DNA of 56,777 bases from JAFGMQ01 sp036733345 (GTDB lineage: Bacteria; Desulfobacterota; DSM-4660; Desulfatiglandales; Desulfatiglandaceae). Below the pieces are notes generated by a model. That model worked only from the letters and a program-made list of their open reading frames with translations, was not told the DNA's origin and searched no databases. Made by a program: the position numbers and the translations under genes. The stretch is from NCBI GenBank assembly GCA_036733345.1, contig DAINAR010000020.1, forward strand, positions 1 through 56,777, given 5' to 3'. Below, in pieces: positions 43,951-52,379 of this stretch (positions are counted from its first letter, which is position 1; every line of letters begins with the position of its first letter).

Positions 43951-44049
43951 GGCCAACCATCGGCTGCACCGGATTGCTTGGGCCTGCACTTCCGGGATGA
44001 CTTGTCAGCCAAACTTGGCCCAAGCAACCCGTGAGCCGGGTCGTTCGGT
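43951..44049 (+). repeat. attC site 4
   Basis: R'' GGCCAAC and R' GTTCGGT. Strong inner stem TTGCTTGGGCC/GGCCCAAGCAA and outer arms CGGCTGCACCGG/CCGTGAGCCG with an unpaired base. 99 bp. Confidence 0.82.
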
Positions 44050-44054
44050 AGAAT

Positions 44055-44561
44055 ATGGAGGCAGATGAATTGGACGTTTTCTGGCAAAGTTTATTCGGAT
44101 TACTTGAAAAACTTGGACTATTAGTTGTCCCCCTGATCGCTGCCTATATAGGGTGGAGGCTCAGTCAGAAGACTTATGTCAGGCAACTTCTGGTAGACTC
44201 CCTTAAAAACAAATTTGACGCACTTCGCGAAATAAAGTCTGTAATAGGAAACATCCCGCCGGACCTAACCAAAGATGGCCTTATTGATCGATTAAGCAAT
44301 GATGATGATTTTCAAAAATCTTTGACGGACAGAATGGTAAGGCTTTTTGGCTTACGAAATGAGCTTATTCCTTTTATTACACCCGAGTTTGTTGAATTGA
44401 TAGATTCACAGCTTGAACCGCTATATAGAATTGAAAATGGTCTTTATAGCTTTAGACCCGATAAACTCCAGGAATTTGCAATATTCGCAGATGAAGCCAA
44501 ACTATTGGTAGCTTCTATAGAAACCGAATTGACCGAGGAGTTCAAAAAGCAATTGAAATGA
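44055..44561 (+). CDS. Cassette-encoded single-pass membrane protein of unknown function
   Basis: 168 aa. One N-terminal hydrophobic segment (LLEKLGLLVVPLIAAYIGWR) is followed by a hydrophilic helical domain. The ATG is only 5 bp after the R' core of attC 4 and no ribosome site is visible, so translation may depend on upstream read-through or a downstream start. No family is recognised. Confidence 0.75.
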   Translation: MEADELDVFWQSLFGLLEKLGLLVVPLIAAYIGWRLSQKTYVRQLLVDSLKNKFDALREIKSVIGNIPPDLTKDGLIDRLSNDDDFQKSLTDRMVRLFGLRNELIPFITPEFVELIDSQLEPLYRIENGLYSFRPDKLQEFAIFADEAKLLVASIETELTEEFKKQLK

Positions 44562-44565
44562 ATTT

Positions 44566-44626
44566 ACCGAACAAAGCTTTTCCAGCGGAACGCAAAAAGC
44601 CGCGCGGCTGATTAGCACCGTTGGGA
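44566..44626 (+). repeat. attC site 5
   Basis: R'' ACCGAAC and R' GTTGGGA. Arms CAGCGG...CCGCG(C)GGCTG around an A-rich loop. 61 bp, short class. Confidence 0.78.
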
Positions 44627-44790
44627 TGGCGAGGAGCAACATAGGAAAGAGTATCCGCTTCCCGGTAACACACCTGTCGTGAAGGACGAAGAACGATGAA
44701 AATTAAAGAGCGGGAATGCTGGTAATGGCAAGGAGCGAGGAGAAATATCGGAAGGGATTTGGAGGCGACTAAGGAAAAGGGGGTGTCCCC

Positions 44791-45465
44791 ATGGGAATCG
44801 ATGGAAGTGATCTTGGGAGATTCAGTCGCCGGGATTTCCTGGCTATGTCTGTCAGTCTTATTGCCGCTATGTCGCTCGGGGGTGTGTCAGGCACTGGGGC
44901 CGGCCACGCCGCCGAGAACAAATTTCCTGAAGGCAGATGCGGAGGCGAAATGAAAAAGAGAGTATTAGTCACCTACGCCAGCAAATACGGCTCCACCGGA
45001 GGGGTCGCAGATGCCATCGGAAAGGAACTCTGCAGTAAAGACGTGGGTGCAGACGTGGTCTTGCTGAAGAATGTCGGCAACATCAGTTCGTATCAGGGTG
45101 TGGTCATAGGCAGCGCGATCTATATGGGCAAGTGGATGTCCGAGGCGGCAGATTTTGTCAAGAAGAACCGGGACATGCTGCGCCAGGTACCCGTCGCCTA
45201 TTTCCTTGTCTGTATGACCCTGTCTCAGCCAACGGAGGAGAACCGGGCCAAGGCGTTGTCCTACATGGACCTCATCATTGGGGCCGTTCCGGAAGTAACG
45301 CCTGTCGGAATCGGAACGTTTGCTGGAGCTCTGGATTACGGCAATCTCTCCTGGCTCAACAAGAAGATTCTGAAGTCTAAAGGAATGCCCGAAGGAGACT
45401 TCCGAGACTGGAATGTCATTCGCGCTTGGGCGCGCAAACCCATATACACGAAGTTCGTTGGATAG
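44791..45465 (+). CDS. Tat-signal flavodoxin-domain protein
   Basis: 224 aa. The N-terminus FSRRDFLAMSVSLIAAMSLG has a twin-arginine motif (RRDFL), a hydrophobic stretch and an AGHAAE cleavage region, predicting export of a folded protein. The flavodoxin-like domain starts near residue 53 (RVLVTYASKYGSTGGVADAI, FMN phosphate loop) with VVIGSAIYMGKWMSEAADFV and YFLVCMTLSQPT. The C-terminus WNVIRAWARKPIYTKF resembles HemG-like menaquinone-dependent protoporphyrinogen oxidases. Exported flavodoxins are uncommon. The gene shares a cassette with a polytopic membrane protein. Confidence 0.85.
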   Translation: MGIDGSDLGRFSRRDFLAMSVSLIAAMSLGGVSGTGAGHAAENKFPEGRCGGEMKKRVLVTYASKYGSTGGVADAIGKELCSKDVGADVVLLKNVGNISSYQGVVIGSAIYMGKWMSEAADFVKKNRDMLRQVPVAYFLVCMTLSQPTEENRAKALSYMDLIIGAVPEVTPVGIGTFAGALDYGNLSWLNKKILKSKGMPEGDFRDWNVIRAWARKPIYTKFVG

Positions 45466-45706
45466 CAAAGGGGAGGAACAGCAACGGTGCAAGGCCTTTC
45501 CGACTGGCGCGTGCCGGCGTGGATAGAGAATGTCAGGAGACGATCGAAGATGTGGGTCGGCGCCTGACAATTTCACGGACGCCAATGGACAACACCGTGG
45601 TCAAAACCCGAAAGAGCTTGGGCATAGAAACGGAATTGCAGATAGGCGGTTCATCATGGCTTTAGACTCTGTGTAGATTATCGAGATCTATATTGAGGAG
45701 GTCAAC

Positions 45707-46546
45707 ATGACAGCAAATAGGAAGAAAATGCAGGGCGTTAAGTTCTTACTCATTGTCTTTGCTAGCACAGTCTTTGCAGTTCTTTTGCATCAAGTACACC
45801 ATGACCCACTGATGACTGTAAGGACCGAACCCCAGAGTATCATAATCACATCAGGGTATTTCCCCCCGGTGGCGTTTGCCAGCCTTTTCGTAGCGTTCTG
45901 CATTATGGGGTTAATGTTTCTAACGATTCAGAAGACTCTCCGTGGTAAGAAACTGCTCAAGAGCACATTGTTTGGAATCGCACTTGGAGGAATGTACCTG
46001 GTCGGGATGATCGAAGCTTATGTGGTGTATCCAGTTCCATTATTCGGTGAATTGTATACTGGATTAGTTGATGGCTGCGGGATATTGCTCATGAGCCTCC
46101 TGCTTGGGAAGTATATGGCGGACGACATGCCCGATGAAAAGAGGCCATCAGGTGCCACATTTCCTGCCATCCTGATCATCCCTGTGATCTATCTTCTTAT
46201 GAGATATTTCTCCTATACAGTAATAAATATCGAATCGTCGTACTCCACGCTGCCAGCGGCAACCTTTTTGTGGACGGCGGGGATGGGCTGTTGGGTTGGG
46301 GTTATGTATATGCTTGTTGGCAGGAACATATGTCCCCGAAATCCCTTCAACCAGGCTTTGGTCTTCGGCGGGCTTATTTTTGGAATCAACTGGCTCATAT
46401 ATAATCTGTTTACCCTAATATTTCTTGGAGTTTCGGTATTGGACTTGCTGTATCGCTGCATATTCGATTCTCTTGCCGTTGTGATGGGGGTATACGTATT
46501 GTCTTTCCTTTCCCGAGAAAAGGCAATGCCACCAAGCGCAGACTGA
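45707..46546 (+). CDS. Cassette-encoded polytopic membrane protein
   Basis: 279 aa with about seven or eight transmembrane helices, for example FLLIVFASTVFAVLLHQV, PVAFASLFVAFCIMGLMFL, FPAILIIPVIYLLMRYFSY and LVFGGLIFGINWLIYNLF. The first helix is followed by HHDP. No family is recognised. GAGGAGG lies before the ATG. No attC is visible between this gene and the Tat flavodoxin gene, so both probably travelled together and may act together. Confidence 0.78.
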   Translation: MTANRKKMQGVKFLLIVFASTVFAVLLHQVHHDPLMTVRTEPQSIIITSGYFPPVAFASLFVAFCIMGLMFLTIQKTLRGKKLLKSTLFGIALGGMYLVGMIEAYVVYPVPLFGELYTGLVDGCGILLMSLLLGKYMADDMPDEKRPSGATFPAILIIPVIYLLMRYFSYTVINIESSYSTLPAATFLWTAGMGCWVGVMYMLVGRNICPRNPFNQALVFGGLIFGINWLIYNLFTLIFLGVSVLDLLYRCIFDSLAVVMGVYVLSFLSREKAMPPSAD

Positions 46547-46652
46547 ATTTCTTGAGCTGGATAATGGCGGATGGTAATTGATGAAGTGAAATTATGTAGG
46601 GCAAAAAAACTATGGGACGCTCTCGAGATGTTGATATGTGATGAAAAAAACA

Positions 46653-46709
46653 GCCCAACAAAGTAATCCAGCGGACGGCTTACAGCCGCCGCTGATCAGC
46701 ACGTTAGAC
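46653..46709 (+). repeat. attC site 6
   Basis: R'' GCCCAAC and R' GTTAGAC both fit the consensus exactly. Stem CCAGCGGACGGC/GCCGCCGCTGA. 57 bp, the clearest short-class site in the array. Confidence 0.92.
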
Positions 46710-46764
46710 AGAATAAATAGCAGGAATATTATCTCGATCGACCTTAAGTAAAGGGGGGGGAACC

Positions 46765-47574
46765 ATGCAAAACAAAGTTATTCTCATAACTGGAGCATCC
46801 TCAGGATTTGGACAGGCTACGGCGCAACTACTCTCAGAAAAGGGTTTAATTGTTTATGGAACCAGTCGCGATCCGTCTCAAAAAGGAAAAGATTATGATT
46901 ACACACTGCTGCCGCTCGACGTTCGGTCAGACGAATCAGTTAACAATTGCTTCGAGGAATTGATGCAGAATGAGAAAAGGATTGACGTATTGATCAATAA
47001 TGCCGGCTACGAACTTGCCGGTTCAATTGAAGAAACCTCTTTGGTTGAGGCAAAAGATGTATTTGAGACGAACCTATATGGTACGATTCGAATGGTTAAA
47101 GCTGTACTACCAATTATGCGAAAGCAAGGTAGTGGGGCTATTGTCAATGTTAGTTCACTTGCCGGCATTGTTCCTGTCCCTTTTATGGGAATTTACTCTG
47201 CGAGCAAATTCGCGGTTGAGGGGTATACAGAAGCACTACGACACGAAGTTAAGCCTTTTGGAATTAGAGTCTCATTAATTGAAGCGGGATTTTCGAGAAC
47301 CAATATTGCCACAAACCGACAATATGCTGCAGCCCCCATAAGTGATTATGATCTGTTTCGCCAACGTGCATTTGAATCCTATGAGATCTATGAGGAGAAA
47401 GGGTTGAAGCCATCGGAATTAGGAGAAGGTATCCTTAAAGTGATTTCAAGGAAGTCGCCACGTTTACGCAACAGAATAGGAAAAGAAGCAGTGTTTATTT
47501 CTCGAGGTCGCCGATTTGCTCCAGAGACTATATTCGAAAAAGTTGGCAGAAAGTATTTCAAACTCGATGGATAA
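46765..47574 (+). CDS. Short-chain dehydrogenase/reductase (cassette-borne)
   Basis: 269 aa classical SDR. Cofactor motif TGASSGFG (about residues 9-16), then NNAG, catalytic serine in NVSSLAG and YSASK. The C-terminal region (LRNRIGKEAVFISRGRRFAP) is of the retinol/oxidoreductase-like branch. The substrate is unknown. A run of eight G residues forms the ribosome site. It is unrelated to the chromosomal SDR at 38.9 kb except at superfamily level. Confidence 0.9.
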   Translation: MQNKVILITGASSGFGQATAQLLSEKGLIVYGTSRDPSQKGKDYDYTLLPLDVRSDESVNNCFEELMQNEKRIDVLINNAGYELAGSIEETSLVEAKDVFETNLYGTIRMVKAVLPIMRKQGSGAIVNVSSLAGIVPVPFMGIYSASKFAVEGYTEALRHEVKPFGIRVSLIEAGFSRTNIATNRQYAAAPISDYDLFRQRAFESYEIYEEKGLKPSELGEGILKVISRKSPRLRNRIGKEAVFISRGRRFAPETIFEKVGRKYFKLDG

Positions 47575-47633
47575 GAACAATGATATTGTCTAACAGTCAG
47601 TGGAGAGGGACTGCCAGAACATAGGAATTTTAA

Positions 47634-48074
47634 ATGTCACATTGGAATTACAGAGTAATTCGGAAATATCATAAGGAATCTGACTCGAGCACATATCAGA
47701 TTCATGAAGTTTATTACGATGATGAAAACATTATCGAATGCTGGACTCAATCACCTGTTGAACCAATGGGCGAATCATTGGCGGAACTGCGTAATGATAT
47801 ACAATATTTTTTGCTGGCATTTCAAAAACCTGTGCTGAAAGAGATTATTAAGAACGGGAAAGAAGTTCTTGCTTTAGATGAAGAGGTTTCTGAGATTAAT
47901 ATTGGCCATTATCCCGAGCTATTAGACCGTTCATTGGTTGCTACTGACTATCTCTACCAGTTTATCGGAAACCATCCAGTTGTTCGTAAGAATAGAGAAT
48001 TGTTTGAAATCTATTCAAGAGCTGAGGAGGCATTATCTCTGCTATACCAACGAGTCGGAGAGTTGATCGAATAA
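47634..48074 (+). CDS. Cassette-encoded cytosolic protein of unknown function
   Basis: 146 aa, starting MSHWNYRVIRKYHKESDSST. It is acidic, mostly helical at the C-terminus, with no signal or membrane segment. Proteins with this WNYRV(I/V) opening are small hypotheticals that I cannot assign a function. Between it and the SDR only a partial attC-like core (GTCTAAC near 47590) is seen. Confidence 0.8.
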   Translation: MSHWNYRVIRKYHKESDSSTYQIHEVYYDDENIIECWTQSPVEPMGESLAELRNDIQYFLLAFQKPVLKEIIKNGKEVLALDEEVSEINIGHYPELLDRSLVATDYLYQFIGNHPVVRKNRELFEIYSRAEEALSLLYQRVGELIE

Positions 48075-48083
48075 ATGAACTTC

Positions 48084-48214
48084 AGCCAACCAGGCGCTTG
48101 AGAGGGGCCGGGCGCGTTTTAGCTGAGGCCTGGCCCGAAAGCCTGGACATTTGCGTACAAAATAATCTGCGAAAGTGGCACGGCCCGCCCGGTCCCTCAG
48201 CTTGGCCGTTGGGC
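48084..48214 (+). repeat. attC site 7 (long class)
   Basis: R'' AGCCAAC and R' GTTGGGC. Arms CAACCAGGCGCTTGAG and CTCAGCTTGGCCGTTG pair with a bulge, and the inner GGGGCCGGGC pairs with GCCCGGTCCC. 131 bp. Confidence 0.85.
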
Positions 48215-48233
48215 AGCATAGAAAACGGCACTC

Positions 48234-49481
48234 ATGACCTCATTACAACCAAGTAATCCTGAATCGATAAGTTCCAACAAGGGCTTTTACCGCAAATTGC
48301 CGAAAGGCATTTGGGCGCTTGGATTTGTCTCGATGTTTATGGACAGCTCATCCGAGCTTGTTCACAGCCTCTTGCCGATATTCATGGCTACAACGCTTGG
48401 TGCATCCATGGTCACCATTGGGATCGTTGAAGGCTTTGCCGAGGCAGCAGCTGCTATCACCAAGGTGTTTTCGGGAGTGATTAGCGATTACTTTCAGAAA
48501 CGAAAGTTTCTGGCTGTGATTGGATACGGTCTTGCTGCCATAACCAAGCCAATATTTCCACTTGCCACATCAATTGGGTGGGTGTTCGGAGCACGCTTTG
48601 TCGACCGCATCGGTAAAGGCATTCGCGGTGCGCCACGTGACGCTCTCGTCGCCGAGATTGCACCAGAGCAGCTTCGGGGTGCGGCCTACGGTTTGCGCCA
48701 GGCGCTCGATTCAGCAGGAGCCTTTGTCGGTCCGCTGCTCGCGGTCGCATTCATGATTTGGTTCGCAAACGACATCAAAGCCGTGTTGTGGGTAGCGGTC
48801 CTGCCGGCGTTTATTGCAGTACTCCTGCTGATCGTTGGAGTACGCGAACCCGAATCGTTAGTCCATACCGCCGCTCATAGAAAACTCTTGCTCCTGAATG
48901 ATGCCAAACGCTTGAGGCTGCGGTATTGGCTTGTAGTTGCGCTCGGAGCAGTATTTACTCTCGCCCGTTTTAGTGAGGCGTTTCTGATTCTGCGTGCCCA
49001 GGACGTCGGGCTGGCTATCGGCTACGTGCCCGTAATCATGATTGTAATGAATGTTGTCTATTCCATATTTGCGTATCCGGCAGGCACGGCGGCTGATCGA
49101 ATTTCCGCGCGAACGCTTCTATTGATGGGACTTGGGATACTCGTCGTTGCTGATATCGTGTTGGCAATAGCTGCGTCGCCTGGGATCGCATTGCTTGGCT
49201 CGGCTTTCTGGGGCCTGCACATGGCACTGACCCAAGGGTTGCTCTCGAAACTTGTTGCCGATACTGCGCCTGCTGATCTGCGCGGTACTGCCTTCGGGAT
49301 TTTTAATCTGGTTAGTGGAGGGGCGTTATTGCTGGCAAGTGTCATTGCAGGATCATTGTGGAACATGTTCGGCGCCTCGGCGACATTTATTGCAGGAGCA
49401 TCGTTCGCGGCTTTCGCGGCAATTGGGTTGCTCCTTTACCGTCCTAATGCGCGGGTTACAGAGCACAGTAAAGAAATATGA
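48234..49481 (+). CDS. Major facilitator superfamily transporter
   Basis: 415 aa with about twelve transmembrane helices. The MFS loop motif after helix 2 is GVISDYFQKRKFLAVIGYG, and RFVDRIGKGIRGAPRDALVA and GLRQALDSAGAFVGPLLAV are typical of a drug/metabolite exporter subgroup. The substrate is unknown. The ATG is only 20 bp after the attC 7 core, with no clear ribosome site. The gene is GC-richer than its neighbours, which suggests separate origin. Confidence 0.9.
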   Translation: MTSLQPSNPESISSNKGFYRKLPKGIWALGFVSMFMDSSSELVHSLLPIFMATTLGASMVTIGIVEGFAEAAAAITKVFSGVISDYFQKRKFLAVIGYGLAAITKPIFPLATSIGWVFGARFVDRIGKGIRGAPRDALVAEIAPEQLRGAAYGLRQALDSAGAFVGPLLAVAFMIWFANDIKAVLWVAVLPAFIAVLLLIVGVREPESLVHTAAHRKLLLLNDAKRLRLRYWLVVALGAVFTLARFSEAFLILRAQDVGLAIGYVPVIMIVMNVVYSIFAYPAGTAADRISARTLLLMGLGILVVADIVLAIAASPGIALLGSAFWGLHMALTQGLLSKLVADTAPADLRGTAFGIFNLVSGGALLLASVIAGSLWNMFGASATFIAGASFAAFAAIGLLLYRPNARVTEHSKEI

Positions 49482-49489
49482 TCTAGGCT

Positions 49490-49548
49490 GCCAAACCGGC
49501 TAATGCAGCAGACACAAAAAGCTGTGCGGCTGCTTAGCGACGTTGGGC
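49490..49548 (+). repeat. attC site 8
   Basis: R'' GCCAAAC and R' GTTGGGC. Arms GCTAATGCAGC and GCTGCTTAGC with inner CACA/TGTG. 59 bp, short class. Confidence 0.82.
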
Positions 49549-49576
49549 ATAAAACTAATAACCAAAGGAGGATTAA

Positions 49577-50011
49577 ATGAAACTACTAAAAACATTGTTA
49601 CTAGTATCGGTTATATTTTTGCTTGCTTCGTCAGCATCGCTAGTCGCAGCATCTGAATTCGATTGGATGCCGAAATTTAATATTCAAGCACAAGCAGATC
49701 CATCTGGATTCCGTGCAAGGATCGCCACTCGTTTTAATATCGGGGATGCGCAGATCACAACCGTACTAAGTAATTTCCCCAAACCTGCGGATGCTTATGT
49801 CGCACTGCGATTGGGAGAAATGTCCGGGAAACCGATTGACTATGTGACTGAACAATACAAAGAAAATAAGGGCCGAGGGTGGGGTGCACTGGCCAAAAGT
49901 CTTGGTATTAAACCCGGTTCTCCAGAGTTCCATGCCCTCAAACGCGGTGACGATCTCTATGACCCAAAAGGTAAAAGCAAGAGCAAGGGCAAGGACAAAA
50001 AAAATAAGTAA
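49577..50011 (+). CDS. Secreted protein of unknown function (cassette-borne)
   Basis: 144 aa with a Sec signal (TLLLVSVIFLLASSASLVAA). The mature domain has a conserved look (FNIGDAQITTVLSNFPKPAD, YKENKGRGWGALAKSLGIKP, FHALKRGDDL) and ends in a lysine/glycine tail (KGKSKSKGKDKKNK). AAAGGAGG precedes the ATG. The family is not named here; it may bind anionic surfaces through its tail. Confidence 0.82.
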   Translation: MKLLKTLLLVSVIFLLASSASLVAASEFDWMPKFNIQAQADPSGFRARIATRFNIGDAQITTVLSNFPKPADAYVALRLGEMSGKPIDYVTEQYKENKGRGWGALAKSLGIKPGSPEFHALKRGDDLYDPKGKSKSKGKDKKNK

Positions 50012-50141
50012 AAGCAAAGAAACGGGTCAAGTCTTCGGTTGACTTTTGTTTTAAAGATATGTGGAGAGAGGGACAATCCTATAATCAAATATATACATAA
50101 TAAAATAATTATTTTACTATTTAAGGATGTCCCAATGGTCC

Positions 50142-50202
50142 TTCACACATTTGTTTTCACAGCGATTGCAAAAAGCCGCCGCGCGTGAAGCAAGCGTTAG
50201 TG
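50142..50202 (+). repeat. attC site 9 (degenerate)
   Basis: The R' core is GTTAGTG (50196-50202); the R'' side is not recognisable as a consensus core. TTGTTTTCACAGCG pairs with CGCGTGAAGCAA. The core overlaps the hicB stop codon. Confidence 0.6.
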
Positions 50203-50538
50203 CTGAGAGGAGATGAATTCTTCAGCAGCAGCAGCGAGAAGTTCCGAGCGTTTCATTCCATGTTTCCCTCTGTACTCATCTACATCATTTAAGAGGGATG
50301 CAGGGAAAATAACATTAAAGCGTTTTTTAGGTTCGTTGACAATTTGCCTTTTTGGTTTCGGAATAGGTTTCCCATGTTTTTTGGCGGTTTCGATCCATAA
50401 TTTCATAGCTACCTCTATTTCTTTAAGAGCTTCTTGCGGAGTTTCTCCAAATGCGGTACATCCTTTAAGCTCTTCAATTTCAGCTATGTAATCGCCATCA
50501 CCTTCGGGATCTGGAAAAATTTTCAAAGTATATTCCAT
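50197..50538 (-). CDS. hicB: HicB-type antitoxin
   Basis: 113 aa. The HicB RNase-H-like domain starts MEYTLKIFPDPEGDGDYIAE, with LKGCTAFGETPQEALKEIE. A C-terminal ribbon-helix-helix-like region (RFNVIFPASLLNDVDEYRGK) would bind DNA. It neutralises HicA and represses the operon. It follows hicA by 2 bp on the minus strand, opposite to the other cassettes. Confidence 0.93.
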   Translation of the reverse strand: MEYTLKIFPDPEGDGDYIAEIEELKGCTAFGETPQEALKEIEVAMKLWIETAKKHGKPIPKPKRQIVNEPKKRFNVIFPASLLNDVDEYRGKHGMKRSELLAAAAEEFISSQH

Positions 50539-50540
50539 GG

Positions 50541-50777
50541 TTATTCTCCATCAATAATTTTAATTGCTTGTTTTACCTGATAAGTTTTGGCTGTACTATC
50601 GTTCTTTTTTTGAATATTGATAGGCGTCTCTATAATAGGGTGTATAAAAATATGATGACTCCCATTAACTCTATCAAGAGAGAATCCATTATTTTCCAGC
50701 CAGGTTACGAACTCCTGGAATTTAATATTATTTGGATTTCTTCTGATTTTTTGGTTTAATTTATCAGCTTTTGTCAT
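50541..50777 (-). CDS. hicA: HicA-type mRNA interferase toxin
   Basis: 78 aa double-stranded-RNA-binding fold. The catalytic histidine lies in NGSHHIFIHP, with FQEFVTWLENNGFSLDRV before it. HicA cleaves mRNA and tmRNA. It is first in the hicA-hicB operon and has its own promoter on the minus strand. Confidence 0.92.
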   Translation of the reverse strand: MTKADKLNQKIRRNPNNIKFQEFVTWLENNGFSLDRVNGSHHIFIHPIIETPINIQKKNDSTAKTYQVKQAIKIIDGE

Positions 50778-50811
50778 CGTTAAAAGTTTTATAGTTTTCT
50801 GTTTTTTATTA

Positions 50812-50840
50812 ATTTTAATGTGTAATTACACATATGTCAA
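50812..50840 (-). promoter_or_regulatory. hicAB promoter with a 16-bp operator palindrome in the spacer
   Basis: On the minus strand TTGACA (50840-50835) and TAAAAT (50817-50812) are exactly 17 bp apart. The spacer contains ATGTGTAATTACACAT (50818-50833), a perfect palindrome and the likely HicB-binding site. Confidence 0.82.
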
Positions 50841-50859
50841 AGAATTAATTTTAAGAAGG

Positions 50860-50927
50860 CACCAACAAGGCAATTCAGCGGAAAATTTGGTCTTCGCCCA
50901 ATTTTCCGCTGATCGCAGTCGTTCTGT
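50860..50927 (+). repeat. attC site 10
   Basis: R'' CACCAAC and R' GTTCTGT, both off consensus. Stem TTCAGCGGAAAATT/AATTTTCCGCTGA is very strong. 68 bp. Confidence 0.83.
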
Positions 50928-50942
50928 GAAAAGGAGAATACT

Positions 50943-51695
50943 ATGGATTTAACAATAAAAAGAAGTTTCACTGACAAATGGAAAAAGTATTTTGCTGGAA
51001 GTGAACTTCCTATAGCATGTTTCTATTCGGATGATCTTGATGGTGCTGAATTCCCTGATGCTCCCAAACCGAATAAACACGGCCTTACCTGCCTTTTCAG
51101 CCAACTGGCCCCTGTCCGGATTGGCAAAGCCAGTGCTTTCAACCAGGATAATCTCGGCTGCTGGGGGGCAAAGGGTTTATTGGGCTTTATACCTGCCGGG
51201 GCTGACGAGCAAACAGTAAATTTTATGGTGAATATCGAAAGATATAAAAAAGGCCCTGATCATGTGCGAGCAATGTTTGAAAATAGCCCTCCTTTAAAGG
51301 CTGAGAAAAAATACCTGATCTTCAAACGCTGGGATTCATTATCTGAGAATGATGACCCTCAGGTCGTTTTCTTCTTCTGTACACCGGACACTCTTTCAGG
51401 GCTGCACGGCCTGGCAAACTACGATACGATGACACCTCATGGTGTAATAACTCCATTCTGTTCAGGTTGTGAAATGCTTATCGCTTTCCCGATGAAAGAA
51501 TTGAAATCCGAAGATCCCAAAGCAGTCATCGGACTGCTCGACCCAAGTGCCAGGGTATGTGTAAAACCAAATCACCTGAGCTTTTCAATCCCATGGCCGA
51601 AACTTCTTTCTATGCATGCAAATATGGATGACTGCTTCCTAAACACGTATGTTTGGGAAAAACTTCATAATCGTCTTGATCAATTAGAAAAGTGA
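50943..51695 (+). CDS. DUF169-family protein
   Basis: 250 aa. DUF169 features include GLTCLFSQLAPVRIGKASAF, CWGAKGLLGF, FFFCTPDTLSGLHGLANYD and ITPFCSGCEMLIAFPMKEL, with several conserved cysteines. Members occur mostly in anaerobes and are of unknown biochemical role. AAAAGGAG precedes the ATG, which lies 16 bp after attC 10. It is the sole gene of its cassette. Confidence 0.88.
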   Translation: MDLTIKRSFTDKWKKYFAGSELPIACFYSDDLDGAEFPDAPKPNKHGLTCLFSQLAPVRIGKASAFNQDNLGCWGAKGLLGFIPAGADEQTVNFMVNIERYKKGPDHVRAMFENSPPLKAEKKYLIFKRWDSLSENDDPQVVFFFCTPDTLSGLHGLANYDTMTPHGVITPFCSGCEMLIAFPMKELKSEDPKAVIGLLDPSARVCVKPNHLSFSIPWPKLLSMHANMDDCFLNTYVWEKLHNRLDQLEK

Positions 51696-51697
51696 GC

Positions 51698-51820
51698 AAT
51701 CAACATACAACAAACAAAGGATTAGTAACCGATGCTTGAGGAACGAAAGCTAAACCTGTTTTAATCCATTCAAGATCAGAAAGGGTTTTGCATTTTCGTT
51801 TGTAGTTGCATTTGTTGACC
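51698..51820 (+). repeat. attC site 11 (long class)
   Basis: R'' AATCAAC and R' GTTGACC. CAACATACAACAAACAAAG pairs with the complement of TTTCGTTTGTAGTTGCATTTGTTG with several unpaired bases. 123 bp. Confidence 0.78.
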
Positions 51821-51959
51821 AGGCCTATTAATGGTTGGATCAACTTTCCGAATACTGTTTTTGTTATGGTGACAGACAAGAACCTATACCGAGGCATAAT
51901 GAAATCAATGAAAAAATTGCTCGTTCAATTTTATGAAAAGCTAGAAAGAGGGTTTAATA

Positions 51960-52379
51960 ATGAGATTTTCTGGAAAAATATACAAGGATGGTAAATTTTG
52001 GTTAGCTGAAATTCCAATTTTGGACTTAATGACCCAGGGCCATACAAAAGGAGAGGCGTATAAAATGGTGGTCGATATGTTGGAATCCTTAATTAATAAC
52101 AAGAAGTTTAAAGCTGAAGTCTTTAAAAAATCCAAAGATACATTCGAAATTAGTTCATCTGAACCAAAATTTATGATTAGTTTGCTATTGCAGCGAAAAC
52201 GTGAAATCAGCGGGCTATCACTCGCTCAAGTTGCTGATCGTTTGGGGTCTTCATCTCGCAACACTTATGCACGATATGAACAAGGCAAATCAGTCCCAAC
52301 AGTTGAAAAACTCAATGATCTACTTCATGCTGTATCTCCACAATCTGATATTGTAATTGAAGAAAGTAGAATTTCCTGA
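51960..52379 (+). CDS. HicB-like protein with a C-terminal XRE helix-turn-helix
   Basis: 139 aa. The N-terminus (FSGKIYKDGKFWLAEIPILD, then GHTKGEAYKMVVDMLES) is a degenerate HicB domain. The C-terminus is an XRE-type helix-turn-helix (GLSLAQVADRLGSSSRNTYA, then RYEQGKSVPTVEKLN). No hicA gene is visible beside it, so it may be an orphan regulator or antitoxin. AGAGGG precedes the ATG. Confidence 0.85.
   Translation: MRFSGKIYKDGKFWLAEIPILDLMTQGHTKGEAYKMVVDMLESLINNKKFKAEVFKKSKDTFEISSSEPKFMISLLLQRKREISGLSLAQVADRLGSSSRNTYARYEQGKSVPTVEKLNDLLHAVSPQSDIVIEESRIS

Noticed and set aside
45426..45665. 79-codon frame between the Tat flavodoxin and the membrane protein
   Set aside because: It overlaps the end of the flavodoxin gene in another frame, lacks a clear ribosome site and resembles nothing I know. 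A small real gene here cannot be fully excluded.
51806..51994. 62-codon frame before the HicB-XRE gene as a possible HicA
   Set aside because: It starts inside attC 11 and lacks the HicA GSHH motif and a double-stranded-RNA-binding pattern.
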